Shown piece by piece: positions 44,242 to 53,039 of a DNA stretch of 64,000 nt. Source of the stretch: Anolis sagrei (Eukaryota; Chordata; Lepidosauria; Squamata; Anolidae); NCBI RefSeq assembly GCF_037176765.1, contig NC_090023.1:108382366-108446365 (forward strand). The letters are read 5' to 3'. The position numbers and the translations under genes were made by a program. The notes below the pieces were generated by a model. It saw only the letters and a program-made list of their open reading frames with translations, was not told the DNA's origin and ran no database searches. Position 1 is the stretch's first letter. Each line of letters starts with the position of its first letter.

Positions 44242-45673
44242 GTTTTTATACACTGCTTTTTCTCTCCACAAGTAGATTCAAAGTGGCTAAGTAATAAAAT
44301 TAATTGTATAACTCTGAACTACTATTATTTTGTATCAGATCGTTATTGTAGCAATATCGAGATAAACGTACCGATTTGTTGTCATCAAAGGCATGCTCTC
44401 CTATTTCTTCTTCTAGTCGATCAGCTGCTTTCCGTACATCTTCAAGAATCTCATCAAGGATAGATAGACTCTTATTTTGATGCTGCATGTTTTTCAGGGC
44501 TTCAGCTTGGTGCTTCTCTGCTGCTAGAAGTTCAACATATTCCGTTTCTTCCTATTAGGATTTGTTAAAATTCTAAGATACTTTTCAGAGCAAATAAAGC
44601 ATAAGACCAGTTGTTTTAATTTGTAAGAATCTTTGTTAAAAACTGAAAAATGAAAAAAAACCTGCAGAGCAAAAACTCTGAGCTTTTTAAAAAAACATCT
44701 TCCTGTGGTTTGTATAACTCTTGAACCACCTTTCAGCCACAAGATCCTCAATGAAACTAGAGCAACGGTTTAAAGTTTTTAAAAGACAATCTACACATAC
44801 TCGATTTGAGAAAATAGATCCAGTCTTACTCCCACAAACTGACACTTTTTATTGATTTTTTTATTTTACTCAAGTTTGTTTACTTGCTTTATCCAGTGGA
44901 TTCATAACAACAATCTTACTCCTATATCAACATGGTCAAAATCAGTCCACTATGGATGCATCTGCACTGTAGAATCAGTGCAGGTTGATCCCACTTTAAC
45001 TGCCATGATTCAATGCTATAAAACCATGGAAACTGTAGTTTGGAAGCATTTGGCAGAGAAGGCTAAAGATTATTACAGCTCCTATGATTCCGTAGCACTG
45101 AGCCATGGCAACTTAAGCTATGTCGAACTTCATTCATTCTAATTTAGATGTACCTTGTCTTGTGTTATGTTGCAACTGTTCTTTCCATTTGATATGAGCC
45201 TGAAATTTCAGATGGAGTAAACTCACCTTTATTGCTGCTTCTCTCAAGGCTTCCAGCCGCTGCCGACTGCTCTCCTTCATGTTCACAACATCTTTGTAAT
45301 CCCCTTGTAAGGCCCGCTGGAGTCCATGGATAGCTTGAAATACAGAGTTTTCACTTTCATTGAGCTCTTTTTGGAAAATTTCAAACGTGTGGACCTGAAA
45401 TGTCCTTTCTTCGACTGATAGCCCTGGGTCCTTTTCCACTGCTCTTATTGCACTTTTTAATTTATTGAGGACCACATTCTTTTGACGCAAGAGTCCAGAC
45501 AGCTTTCTGCAGTTTTCCACTAGCCACTGTTTCCTTTGAGTTATAGCAGCTCCTTTTCCACGATGCAGTTTTATTGCATGTTTTACTATATCCTCGTGTT
45601 CTGCTGGGGCAGTCATCTGGCAGCAAAGTAGTGACATGAACATCCAAAAGCCAACAAATCGCGTTGCTGTCAT
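29872..45673 (-). CDS. TMCO3: TMCO3 gene model, 12 coding exons, 678 residues
   Basis: The spliced exons (45227-45673, 44372-44551, 43558-43749, 41850-41978, 40703-40795, 38813-38999, 37734-37851, 36841-37036, 35396-35546, 34580-34659, 33379-33528, 29872-29985) join in frame to a 678-residue protein. It is close to human TMCO3 (677 as recalled) along its whole length. Domains are a signal peptide (about 1-24), a coiled-coil region (about 85-225) and a CPA2-type cation/H+ antiporter domain (about 275-665) of 12 or more membrane segments. The family exchanges monovalent cations for protons, and TMCO3 is placed in endomembranes (Golgi). Key visible motifs are [10 protein letters not shown] (about 333-342), the paired Gln-Asp at about 425-426 in MLVMQDVQ, and [14 protein letters not shown]. 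All introns are GT-AG. No break is seen in the coding sequence, so the gene looks functional. Confidence 0.96.
30198..31153. mobile_element. Pogo/Tigger-type element with nested L1 piece
   Basis: The left end is CAGTAAGCCCTCCACATTT and the right end GTGGAGGGTTGACTG, an inverted repeat typical of pogo-group (Tigger) elements. TA is duplicated at 30196-30197 and 31154-31155. No transposase remains. An L1 fragment occupies most of the inside. It lies in the last TMCO3 intron. Confidence 0.65.
30250..30960 (+). mobile_element. L1 LINE 3' fragment
   Basis: Reads [20 protein letters not shown] and then [12 protein letters not shown], the C-terminal region of L1 ORF2 (compare the HMWWECxxI-xxFW pattern). 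It is followed by a 3' UTR ending in AAATTAATTTAAAAAA. It is antisense to TMCO3 and nested in the pogo-type element. Confidence 0.7.
31200..31620 (+). mobile_element. Decayed DNA transposon with DUF4817-like start and DDE-like end
   Basis: Begins CAGGGTGAGGCAGCATAAC, terminus-like. At 31324 [19 protein letters not shown] resembles the helix-turn-helix start of transposases of the DUF4817 kind. After an internal deletion, another frame reads [20 protein letters not shown] (from 31387; the SPDLxPCD motif of mariner-group DDE domains) and then a region ending ARVMAQKYQ with one in-frame stop and one frame change before it. The right terminus is not found. Plainly non-functional. Confidence 0.6.
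31640..31830. repeat. Degenerate tandem repeat, about 75-80 bp unit
   Basis: The module CATGCTYRGATGTAGRCYCTG recurs near 31650, 31727 and 31799, with AGCGCT..GCCTCTT between copies. About two and a half units. Confidence 0.6.
32066..32277. mobile_element. Hairpin-form Penelope-like (tentative) copy
   Basis: Head-to-head copies of one end meet at CCTCAGAGGATGCTTGCC, giving arms of about 100 bp. The target duplication AAAGTATCACAAG is at 32053-32065 and 32278-32290. It is in the last TMCO3 intron. Confidence 0.75.
32410..33090. mobile_element. Possible Tigger-like element
   Basis: ACATCCCCGAATTACTAAC at the left and GTTCATAACCTGAGGACTG at the right resemble the degraded ends of Tigger-type elements (CAGTCCTC...). 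No clear duplication and no transposase. Confidence 0.35.
33379..33528 (-). CDS. TMCO3: TMCO3 coding exon 11
   Basis: Fifty codons, [20 protein letters not shown] and on to ...RRAGIISRE, residues 592-641. Two late membrane segments and the conserved [16 protein letters not shown] stretch of CPA2 carriers. The donor is GTGAGA. Confidence 0.95.
34335..34520. mobile_element. Palindromic MITE (GTGCAGTTTGGCCCCACTTT family)
   Basis: The left arm has CACTTTAACTGCCATGGCTC and the right arm GAGCCACAACAGTTAAAGTG. Related copies are at 44950-45140 and 54195-54345. Non-coding, in a TMCO3 intron. Confidence 0.6.
34580..34659 (-). CDS. TMCO3: TMCO3 coding exon 10
   Basis: Eighty bp: [20 protein letters not shown], then SVVIMK. 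One membrane segment (about residues 571-591). The first Gly codon is shared with exon 9. Confidence 0.94.
35396..35546 (-). CDS. TMCO3: TMCO3 coding exon 9
   Basis: [20 protein letters not shown], then [10 protein letters not shown] and [14 protein letters not shown], residues 515-564. This is the conserved carrier core with GxFLAG. Confidence 0.95.
35845..35915. mobile_element. Remnant of CAGGCATGGGC-family hAT MITE
   Basis: CCACAATGCCTGTGGGAGTT and CCAAAACACTTGG, then a G run and GACCATGCCT, match one side of the family seen at 9651 and 22965. The left end is lost. Confidence 0.5.
36588..36700 (+). repeat. Squamate LINE/SINE tail fragment
   Basis: (TTTA)n, then TACCGCTCTTCTCAGCCATC and GACTCAGAGCGGTTAACAAC: the tail family seen at 13706. 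Confidence 0.6.
36841..37036 (-). CDS. TMCO3: TMCO3 coding exon 8
   Basis: [20 protein letters not shown] and on through [20 protein letters not shown] to [11 protein letters not shown], residues 449-514. Two membrane segments with a basic cytosolic loop. The donor GTAATT is weaker than in the other exons. Confidence 0.95.
37734..37851 (-). CDS. TMCO3: TMCO3 coding exon 7
   Basis: [20 protein letters not shown], then [18 protein letters not shown]. It holds the Gln-Asp pair (about 425-426) that in CPA2 transporters lies in the ion-binding crossover helices. The acceptor is AAACAG and the donor GTAACA. Confidence 0.94.
38511..38772 (-). mobile_element. tRNA-derived SINE, full length
   Basis: Minus-strand SINE: head with a degenerate A box, B-box-like GGTTCGAATCG near 38702-38712, body AATTATCTCACACCAGAAGT, tail CTCAAGTCACTCCTGACACG and an A run. 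TCCATACCAT flanks it at 38496-38505 and 38773-38782. It ends 41 bp from TMCO3 exon 6 and interrupts an older MIR-like stretch. Confidence 0.85.
38813..38999 (-). CDS. TMCO3: TMCO3 coding exon 6
   Basis: [20 protein letters not shown], then [20 protein letters not shown] and [20 protein letters not shown], residues 348-410. The [12 protein letters not shown] segment is a family signature. Confidence 0.96.
39189..39510. mobile_element. MITE, CAGAGCTTTCC-terminated family, copy 2
   Basis: Ends CAGAGCTTTCC and GGAAAGCTCTG. Its internal sequence aligns with copy 1 at 117-400, for example AACATGAAGTGT near the right end. Confidence 0.65.
40703..40795 (-). CDS. TMCO3: TMCO3 coding exon 5
   Basis: [20 protein letters not shown] and then [11 protein letters not shown], residues 317-347. 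[15 protein letters not shown] is the classic KefB-like segment. The acceptor is TTTTTCAG. Confidence 0.96.
41850..41978 (-). CDS. TMCO3: TMCO3 coding exon 4
   Basis: [20 protein letters not shown], then [20 protein letters not shown] and SIK, residues 274-316, the first part of the antiporter domain. The acceptor is CATTAG and the donor GTAGGA. Confidence 0.96.
42035..42100 (+). repeat. Squamate LINE/SINE tail fragment
   Basis: TAGTCTGCCCAATCTCTCCA, then GAGGGACTCAGGGCAGATTC: a degraded tail-family copy. Confidence 0.5.
42305..42536 (-). mobile_element. Old amniote SINE (tRNA head on minus strand)
   Basis: GTGTGCTTTCAAGTAATTTC, then AACTTGCCCAAGTTCAACCA and TACTGCACCATACTGGCTCT. In reverse complement the last part is a tRNA-derived head, AGCCAGTATGGTGCAGTAG. 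Strongly diverged. Confidence 0.55.
42995..43530 (-). mobile_element. CR1 LINE 3' fragment (copy D)
   Basis: Minus-strand CR1 tail from CATAGAATCATAGCATTAGA with the C-terminal peptide [13 protein letters not shown]. Its truncated 5' edge lies only about 27 bp from the donor of TMCO3 coding exon 3. Same orientation as the gene. Confidence 0.85.
43558..43749 (-). CDS. TMCO3: TMCO3 coding exon 3
   Basis: Sixty-four codons: [20 protein letters not shown], then [20 protein letters not shown] and PRADHHFIK, residues 210-273. A polar linker between coiled coil and carrier, strongly conserved at [20 protein letters not shown]. Confidence 0.97.
44204..44241. repeat. (ATT)n microsatellite
   Basis: About 12 ATT units next to a tail-family remnant (44242-44290, CACTGCTTTTTCTCTCCACA). 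Confidence 0.95.
44372..44551 (-). CDS. TMCO3: TMCO3 coding exon 2
   Basis: Sixty codons: [20 protein letters not shown], then [20 protein letters not shown] and [20 protein letters not shown], residues 150-209. Heptad-rich coiled coil. The acceptor is AATAG and the donor GTACGT. Confidence 0.97.
44950..45140. mobile_element. Palindromic MITE, second copy of the 34335 family
   Basis: TGTAGAATCAGTGCAGGTTG, then CCCACTTTAACTGCCATGAT at the left and GAGCCATGGCAACTTAAG at the right. Between TMCO3 coding exons 1 and 2. Confidence 0.6.
45227..45673 (-). CDS. TMCO3: TMCO3 first coding exon
   Basis: The start [18 protein letters not shown] gives a signal peptide with likely cleavage near MTAPA|EHED. 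Then [60 protein letters not shown] and ALREAAIK follow, residues 1-149. I chose the Met at 45673 because it opens the hydrophobic leader. The frame is open upstream, but a splice acceptor (CCACGCAG) 23 bp before the ATG makes upstream codons intronic. The donor is GTGAGT. The 5' UTR exon must lie farther right. Confidence 0.95.
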
Positions 45674-46644
45674 TGTCCAATTTCTAGTAGCGACTGCGTG
45701 GAAGCACCCAGAAATCATTTCTCACTTTCTGTCCTATGCGTTTGGCATGCCAGATATAATGGTGGCACTAATTAATGAAAAGCAGCTCTTATCCATAGTA
45801 TACTACAGGACCGTGCAACCCAATGTGAATTCAAATTCCAGAAGGCATGAGAACAAAATATGTTAAACATTGTAAACACTTCTTTATTCAGCTTTACATT
45901 CTTGGTTACTAGAAAGGTTGCTTTCTTTTGGGGCCTGCTTTTCATCCAGTGCATAGCACTGCCCAGCATCTATCAAATTGTGAAGATCAAATCCACTCAA
46001 GAATATTCAAAGTCTCTCTCTTCTGGATAATATCAAATTATTTTTCTGTGAGTTTAAATAGCTGAAAGGTTTGTCTGATCTTCTTATGTGGAGTGAATGA
46101 ACTTGAATCCCTGTATTTCAAAACAAGCAAAATAACTGGTTATTTACTGATATTACAGTACAGATACTTTAACATAAAAAGTCTAAACATATTTTCCAAA
46201 ACATTTGCATAGTCCGAGGAAGCCATGCCTGAATTAACCACCAGATTCTTCTCATCAGGCCCAATGCTAGGATAGCATCAGCAAAGAGATTTCTCCCCTA
46301 GCAGTGATCATACAAATATGAAGGCTTCTGAACTGAACATCCTCCTCATATGGTCCTTTCTCTCTTCTTTGCCAATGATATAGGATATTGTTCCCCAAAA
46401 CCTGTTTTTCTTCCTATATTTGTCTCTTTATGGCTTCTGCTCTTTTCATATTCCGCTTTGCCTTCTGCTCTTACAGTGTACTTTCAATTATTCTTTCTCC
46501 CACTTCATGCCTCTGGTATTCCTGAATTTATACTATGTCCTTCTCATCGTTTGCCATCTAACATTGTATGGCTATGTGTCCATCATGAATTTTATATCTT
46601 ATTTCCCTGTTTATCTTTTTATGTCAACAAATGTAGCTTTACAG

Positions 46645-46766
46645 CAGTGGTTCTCCCCAGATGTTTTGGTCTTCAACTCCCAGAATTCCTAACAGCTGGT
46701 AAACTGGTTGGGATTTCTAGGAGCTATAGACCAAAACACCTGGGGCCCACAGGTTGAAAACCATGG
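46645..46766. mobile_element. hAT-type MITE (CAGTGGTTCTC family)
   Basis: Palindromic copy with CTTTACAG at 46637-46644 and 46767-46774, an exact 8-bp duplication. Lies in the TMCO3 5' intron. Confidence 0.85.
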
Positions 46767-47404
46767 CTTTACAGTTAATCTCCCAGCACTGAAAGAGGGA
46801 AGAAAAGTGGATCTTTTTTTTTTTGGCCATACTTGGTCTCAGACCCCAAGGGTCCCTTGTCATAAAATGTTTGTCCACCCCAAGATTTTGAATATATCCC
46901 CCTACTGTGTTGTCCCTTCACTATTGCATGATTTCTCTTTTCAGAATCAAACAAGTATGAGTTCAAAATGAAATACATTTAGTTTTTCCATTAGCTCCAT
47001 GTCTGTTCTTCTTACTTTCCCATTCCTTGTGCACAAACTGATTTACTGCGTATCTCCTATCATTTTTTGTTTCCACTCCATAAATCCACCTGTTATGAAT
47101 CACCACGGTCATCTTCCACTCTCATCCCCTTTTTGGCTCAAACTACTCACCCTCCCTTCATTCTCTTTATTTATCAAGCCATTTGAAACACTTTTCTCAC
47201 ACCAATTCATTTTGGAGTGGAACACATATTTAAACCTCTCAGGGATCATCTGACTTGTTCTGGTACTGTCTATGGCTGAACAGGATCATCAGCCCCTAAC
47301 CTACATTCTTTTCTTCCAAATCTTACTCTAGGAAGATAGAATATGTTCTTTAGCCAAGCAATATTAAATTTCTTTTGTTCTTATAATAATTATCAGGAAT
47401 ACTG

Positions 47405-47770
47405 TGTTTGTGTCTTCAAGTTGCCTGCCAACCCATAGTGACCCCATGAATTCCATTCAGTTTTTAGTCAAAGAATACGCAGAACTGGTTTTGCCAGGTC
47501 CCTCCTCTGAAAAATAGTCTACAGTACCTAGTATTCATTGGCAGTCTTCCACTGAAGGACTAACCAGGGTTGATCTTGCTCAGCTTCCAAAAACAGATAG
47601 GATTTGGGTCTTTAGGTTATTTATACACCCATTTCATTTGAGTATATGGCCATTTTCAAACAACAGGGTGAGTTATAAAAATTTCCCAGGTGGGTTTTCA
47701 TGGCCAAGCAGGGAAGCAAACTCTGGTCTCCAGAGATCTGATTCCCTTATAGCTGAATACATGAAGTTTG
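47405..47770 (-). mobile_element. Old 5S-like SINE
   Basis: GTGTCTTCAAGTTGCCTGCC, then CAGTCTTCCACTGAAGGACT and CAGGGTTGATCTTGCTCAGC, the last being a diverged reverse 5S-like box (compare 28288-28325). Confidence 0.5.
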
Positions 47771-48298
47771 TAAGTAAACCAACTTTTTTAACGAAGCTAC
47801 TCATTTTTGTCTCTTGAGATCATGATTATTTATTTATAGTATTTATTTACAGTATTTACATATATATTTGATTTAAAACCAAATATATTTTATGGGAGAG
47901 TAGATGTTTTTGGGAAACTGAAATAAGAATTCTGAAGATCTGCTATATATTTTTGGGCATTGGCATAATCTTTCTTCCTAACAATTCAAAAAGATAAACC
48001 AGGTATATCAGTCTGACAACTGAATAACCTAATTTGCCTTGCATGAATACTAGTAGATATATACCACTAAAAAGAAGGTTGACTCAGTAAGTTTTTAGCT
48101 CTTTTCGGGAAGATCATACTTTACAAAAAGGCTATGATTTTCCAAATGGTAGTGAATGCCAATTAATTTCCAAAAGGTCATGCTTCCAAAAGGTTTTGGC
48201 AATTCTGGTTTTTCAAAAGGTTATGATCTCAAAGGTCATCCTTTCTCAAAAGTCTTGGATAAGAGGCCACCAACAAATACTAGGTGCTCTGGGATGTA

Positions 48299-48716
48299 CT
48301 GTATATACTTGAGTATAAGCCAACCCAAATATAAGCTGAGGCACCTAATTTTACTACAAAAAACCTGGGAAAACGTATTGACTTGAGTATAAGCTGAGGG
48401 TGGGAAATGCAGCAGCTAACTTTCAAAATAAATTTCAAAATAAAAATAGGTAGCAATAAAATTACATTAACTGAGGCATCAATACATTAAATGTTTTTGA
48501 ATATTTACATAAAACGGCAATTTATGACTGTCTAACTCTGATTAAATAATTATTCTAAACTTCTTCAATATAAATGTGCTTACGTATCCTTCCAATAATA
48601 ATAGAGTAAAATAATGAATGTAATAAAAAATAATAGAGTAAAATAATGTAATATAATAATAATAAAATAGAGTAAAATAATTAATGCAATAATAATAGAG
48701 AAAAAATAATAAATGT

Positions 48717-48747
<31 letters not shown>

Positions 48748-48847
48748 GAGTAAAATAATAAATAACTTTGACTTGAGTATAAGCTGAGGGGGAAATTTTC
48801 AGCCTAAATAGGGCTGAAAAACTCAGCTTATACTTGAGTATATACAG
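48299..48847. mobile_element. Mariner/pogo-type MITE with TA duplication
   Basis: Ends CTGTATATACTTGAGTATAA and its near-exact inverse, between TA dinucleotides at 48297-48298 and 48848-48849. The inside is AT-rich and holds a (CAA)n array (48718-48749) and two extra internal copies of CTTGAGTATAAGCTGAGG. The 144-codon frame on the minus strand is low complexity. Confidence 0.7.
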
Positions 48848-49039
48848 TACTTCAGAAGAAGGAATGGGCATTTCCTTGCTTAAATCTATCCTATAAAATT
48901 CATGACAGAACCACCATAAGTCAATAGACAGCTTGAAGGCACACACACATAAATGCATGAGAAACCGCCAAGTCATCCTATTATCAACAGCCCTGCTCAG
49001 ATATTGCCTACTTAGGGCTATGGCCGCCTTGATTTAATG

Positions 49040-49174
49040 CAGTGTTTCTCAACCTATGGGTCCCCAGATGTTTTGGCCTTCAACTCTCATAAATCCTAAC
49101 GACTGGAAAACTGGCTGGAATTTCTGGGAGTTGTAGGCCAAAACACCTGGAGACCCACAGGCTAAGAACTACTG
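49040..49174. mobile_element. hAT-type MITE (CAGTGGTTCTC family)
   Basis: Starts CAGTGTTTCTCAACCTATGG and ends AGAACTACTG. ATTTAATG (49032-49039) and ATTTAATA (49175-49182) are the duplicated flanks. Confidence 0.85.
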
Positions 49175-49343
49175 ATTTAATATTACAGGTAGACTCAAAA
49201 GGCCCCCATCAAAGAAGAAAAAGGAAGAACACTTCTTCACCACAGATTTAGCAAATATGGGAGCACACAACATTGCTGGAAAAGGGTGTTAAAAGAATGG
49301 GACTTGGATTAGGAAGCTTTCATATATCTAAACGTGTTGCACC

Positions 49344-49383
<40 letters not shown>

Positions 49384-50125
49384 AATGCTCTGTTCACTTT
49401 GAGTGACATCATAACTCAAAATCCGCTAGTCAAATTTCTGCCAAATTTGGCCAGTAGACACCTACTAACCCAAGGAGTAATTATCACTAAAAATTGATTT
49501 TGTCATTGGGAGTTGTAGTTGTTGGGATTTATAGTTAACCTACAATCAAAGAGCATTTTGAACTCCACCAACAATGGAATTGAACCAAACTTGGCACACA
49601 GGATGCCTATGACCAACAGAAAACACTAGAAGGGTTTGGTGGGCATTGACCTTGAGTTTTGGAGTTGTAGTTCACCTACATCCAGAGAGCACTGTGGACT
49701 CAAACAATGAAGGATTTAGATCAAACTTGGCACAAATACTCGATATGCCCTAATATGAACACAGATAGAATTTGGGGCAAATAGACCTTGACATTTGGGA
49801 GTTGTAGTGACTGGGATTTGCAGTTCACATACAATCAAAGAGAATTCTGAATCCCACCAGTTGGGCCAAACTTCCCACACGGAACCCCCATGACCAACAG
49901 AAAACACTGTGTTTTCTGGTATTCTTCTGCAACCCTTTTGACACCCCCCGTGACCCCCCTCCCAGGAGTTTCAAGCCCCAGGTTGAGAAATTCCATCCAG
50001 TCCAACTCCCTTCACCAGGGCAAGGAAAACATAATCAGAGCCCTCCTGACAAAGAACCATCCAGTCATAGATATAGGTAGATATATATGATTAACATACA
50101 GACACATATATGTATATGACAGATA

Positions 50126-51229
50126 CAGTGTTCTCTCCCTACTTTGCGGTTCGCTTTCTGCTTTTCGTGGGGTTTTGCCTCCCAGTTTATGAATGGTTGC
50201 CGTTGCCCAGAATAGCGTTCTAATCCCGCCTCCTGGCAACAATGGAGTGTGGAAGGGCGTTTCACTCTCCCACTCGGGAGAGAGGCAGCCAATCAAGAGA
50301 GATTGCAAAGTAAAGCAGAAATAGCTAACAAAAAAAAGGTGTTTAATCTCTCCTTGCTTCTGCCTTACCCTCGGAATGCGATAAACATAGTGTTGCACTC
50401 CAGGACAGGAATAGCCCTCTGATTTTAAAACACCACACGTTGAGTAAGGAAAAAACAATCTTTTTATTGAAGATAAGTAAAAGCAGCAAAGTAAAAAAAA
50501 AACACTTTAAAGGAATTAGTAAATCCAAGTAGGGAAGACAAGCAGGAACAAATTAGTCCAAGATAAGGTTCAGCAAAGTCCAAAAACAAAGTCCACTCTT
50601 CTCTAACAAAATCCAAAGTATACAATCACCAGAGACCAAGAGTCAAACCATGGAACAAGAAACATCCGTGAGGCAAGAAGCAGAACTTAGCAGGATTCCA
50701 AAACGATGCTTCATCTGACTATATTTCCCATGTTTGGACCTTATAACCCCTGGTTAAGCCATTCCAAGCATTCCGAAATTGGTTTCGTTTTCCCTGGATG
50801 CCTCTCATCCTTATCTGTCAAAGCCTGGCAGATTGCCGAAGGCCTTGGTCGAGCTGTCTGTTTTGGCTAATTTCCACCCGCCTGTCTATATGCTCATTAG
50901 TTTCTGCAGGTGCCAAGTAGTTTTCAAACCCCAAATCCTAAAAACTCTGGGAGCAATTCAGGGATTAACCATCATCCCTATGCCCTGTAGGAACATTCTC
51001 ATGGGAAACTACACTTTGAACCGGTGTCTCTATGTCATTCTCTGCATCAATATCATTGACCAAACCATTGAACCTCATTGACATCATTCCCCACATCTAA
51101 AGCACCTTGATCTTGAAACACAATCACAGGCTGAACTCCAACACATATATAGCGTCGCTACTTCAAAGAGTTTTCACTTCTCATGGGTGTTCCTGGAATG
51201 TAACACCCGCAATAAGTGAGGGAATACTG
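50126..51229. mobile_element. Pogo/Tigger-type element split by an LTR
   Basis: The left end CAGTGTTCTCTCCCTACTTT pairs with the right end AAGTGAGGGAATACTG. TA is duplicated at 50124-50125 and 51230-51231. The inner about 0.8 kb is a separate LTR-like block. Confidence 0.65.
50338..51145 (-). mobile_element. Solo-LTR-like fossil (tentative)
   Basis: On the minus strand it has a promoter-like left half and an AATAAA signal (near 50465) followed by about 130 bp, the layout of an LTR. No internal genes are seen. It sits inside the pogo-type element, so it is the younger of the two. Family not assigned. Confidence 0.4.
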
Positions 51230-51234
51230 TATAG

Positions 51235-51835
51235 ATTTGAAAGGGACCCCTAAAGAAGGACAATGATATGTTGCATGTTCCAGAGTAGGCAAACCAGACA
51301 ATCTCCACATCAACACTGACAAAGAAACAGCAAGAAATACTGTTTACCCACAAGCATAAAGACATTACATATATCAGAAACCAACACTTTCTCATTACTT
51401 TATTTTCCAGATCACCAGACTGGCCACAGCTGTCGCAACTATGGTGTTGCTGCTTTATAGCTGGAGTTGTATTCAAACATTCAAACCACCTTCTTGGAAG
51501 CTGCGCCCCGTTGAGAAAATAATGCAATCCACAGAAGACAAACTTTCTTCAAATAAAGTAAATGTTTATGCCACAGTAACAAATAACAGTTTCAGTCCAT
51601 CCCAATACTCCAGCAAACCTTCCTTGAGCTTTTACAGGAATCTATTGCTCTCATCACCAGCATCAGCATTCTCTGCTCATATTCTTCTCACTCCACTCTT
51701 CTCCACACTAGTCTGTTTCTTCTCTCAATTTGTAGTAGCTAAGCTCTCACAGGTGCTGGTCATACAATGACTTGACATGATTCCTGCAACCACTTATCCA
51801 TTTTTCACTTAAGAAATGATCTACATAACATAAAA
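51235..51835. other. TMCO3 5' intron stretch without recognised gene
   Basis: About 0.6 kb that may be inner Helitron sequence. Two frames of about 110 codons (51174-51527 minus, 51441-51770 plus) have no known relatives. Confidence 0.4.
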
Positions 51836-51937
51836 CTCTGACAACAGCAACGCGTGGCAGGGGATGGCTAGTTCCCTATAAAAAGGGCCCTGGTTGTCTC
51901 CTATTATTTGGTGCAAGTGTGATAAGGGGCCAAGGGC

Positions 51938-51997
51938 ACCAGGTCCTGCCTGATCTTGGGGGCTAAGCAGGGTCAGCCCTGGTTGCTGCTGGGATGG
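51938..51997 (+). repeat. 5S rRNA-like SINE head fragment
   Basis: CTGCCTGATCTTGGGGGCTA, then AGCAGGGTCAGCCCTGG and TGCTGGGATGGG follow the internal control region of 5S rRNA (GATCTCGGAAGCTAAGCAGG). Too diverged and short to be a 5S gene. Confidence 0.6.
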
Positions 51998-52640
51998 GCT
52001 TTTGCTGTCCATCTCCTGCTGCAGCATTCCTCTTCTGCTACCAAAGGAAACCGGCCCGGCCCCCCGAACCTTGTATTCCTGACCCAGTCCCTGGAAACAA
52101 AGACAGGGGCCGGCCTTGAGAGAGACCCCTCCCGCGCGCATCCCCCTCACCTGGCCAGAAGGTCCCGCGGGAGACGGAGGGAATCGCCGACCTTCCTTCC
52201 TTCCTTCCGGAAAACCCCGAGCCACGTCCTCAGCCTCGGCACACCTCCCTTCGGCCAGGTAGCCAATAGGAACCCCGGACGCCTGGCTCCTACCCAATAG
52301 CAGCTCCTGCCGGCTGGCTCAGCGCCCAACCAGAAGCCAAGGCCCGCCCCTTTTGAATAAAGCATCACCCGAGGTATGACCTCACCGGCCAGGATCATAA
52401 GGTCCCACGGCTTCGGCGGTCCTTGTCACACAGGGAGCGGGAGGCGGGGAATGGTGGAGGGGTGGCCCAATCGCGTGCCACTTCCCTTTCGCTCCTCAAT
52501 GCCTTGTGGGAAGTGTAGTCTTCTCGCTCGCTGGCTCCCGGGTTTGTTTGGGGAAATGTAGTGGGAGGCCTGCGGTGCAGTGCATTGTGGGATACCTCGA
52601 ATTCCCTTTTCGTCCTCCAGCAGCGGACGTAGATGTAGGA
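51990..52640 (-). promoter_or_regulatory. TMCO3: CpG-rich promoter, probable TMCO3 exon 1 region
   Basis: CpG-rich block with three ZNF143/SBS-like sites: GACTACACTTCCCACAAGGC on the minus strand (52501-52520), ACTACATTTCCC (near 52553-52564) and GTGCATTGTGGGATACC (about 52580-52596). Two good minus-strand donors, GGCCAG|GTGAGG (exon edge 52151) and GGCCG|GTGAGG (52386), could splice a 5' UTR exon to the acceptor before 45673. No other promoter is seen between TMCO3 and DCUN1D2 on the minus strand. The assignment is inference. Confidence 0.6.
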
Positions 52641-52677
52641 AAGTGTAGAATGACTGTTGTCTACTTATGGAGGACTC

Positions 52678-52760
52678 ATTTATTTATTTATATTCTGCTT
52701 TGTCTCTCCATACGGAGACCCAAAGCGGCTCACAATCAAAAACATTACAACTTGAGATAT
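52678..52760 (+). repeat. Squamate LINE/SINE tail fragment
   Basis: ATTTATTTATATTCTGCTTT, then TCTCCATACGGAGACCCAAA and GCGGCTCACAATC. Confidence 0.65.
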
Positions 52761-52892
52761 ACAAATATGCACTAATACAACTGGATGCCATTATATATTA
52801 TTACATATTATCAGTAGTATTATATTACTATATTAGTGTGGCTATATTATAATACTATTATATAATATATTGTATTATTAGTTTTATAATGT

Positions 52893-53028
52893 ATTACATT
52901 ATAATGTTATTAATATGATTTTATTAGCATAGCACAAAATTAGCATTATATAGCTTTCGTATAATAGCTATATAATGCTAATTTTGTGCTATGCTAATAA
53001 AATAATATTAATAACATTATAATGTAAT
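52893..53028. repeat. Long AT-rich inverted repeat (63-bp arms)
   Basis: Arms 52893-52955 and 52966-53028 pair almost perfectly, with one mismatch found by eye, around the 10-bp spacer TTCGTATAAT. It can form a stable hairpin or cruciform. It lies between the tail repeat and a LINE fragment in the inter-promoter gap. Confidence 0.85.
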
Positions 53029-53039
53029 ATCATATCATA

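Larger units (their letters stand above)
49345..51872 (+). mobile_element. Helitron-like element (tentative) with nested insertions
   Basis: After (TCTA)n at 49345-49381 comes a dispersed squamate repeat (GGGAGTTGTAGTTCACCTAC modules at 49509, 49665 and 49798). The right end, AACGCGTGGCAGGGGATGGC followed by TAG-T, matches the CTRR-T rule for Helitron 3' ends and has no inverted repeat at the left. A pogo-type element and an LTR fossil lie inside. Calling the two outer parts one element is inference. Confidence 0.4.

Noticed and set aside
44002-44463. Frames rich in Ile or Tyr runs
   Set aside because: They read through the (ATT)n microsatellite.
48542-48976. A 144-codon Leu/Tyr-rich minus-strand frame
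   Set aside because: It translates AT-rich tandem words inside a MITE.
49345-49381. CRISPR-like regular repeat
   Set aside because: It is a 4-bp microsatellite without spacers. The host is a vertebrate.
51938-51997. A 5S rRNA gene
   Set aside because: Only the internal box region is matched, with many differences and no terminator. A SINE head is more likely.
51821-52398. Frames of 83-158 codons in the left CpG island
   Set aside because: GC-rich DNA lacks stop codons by chance. No family resemblance, and the region is better explained as a 5' UTR exon and promoter.
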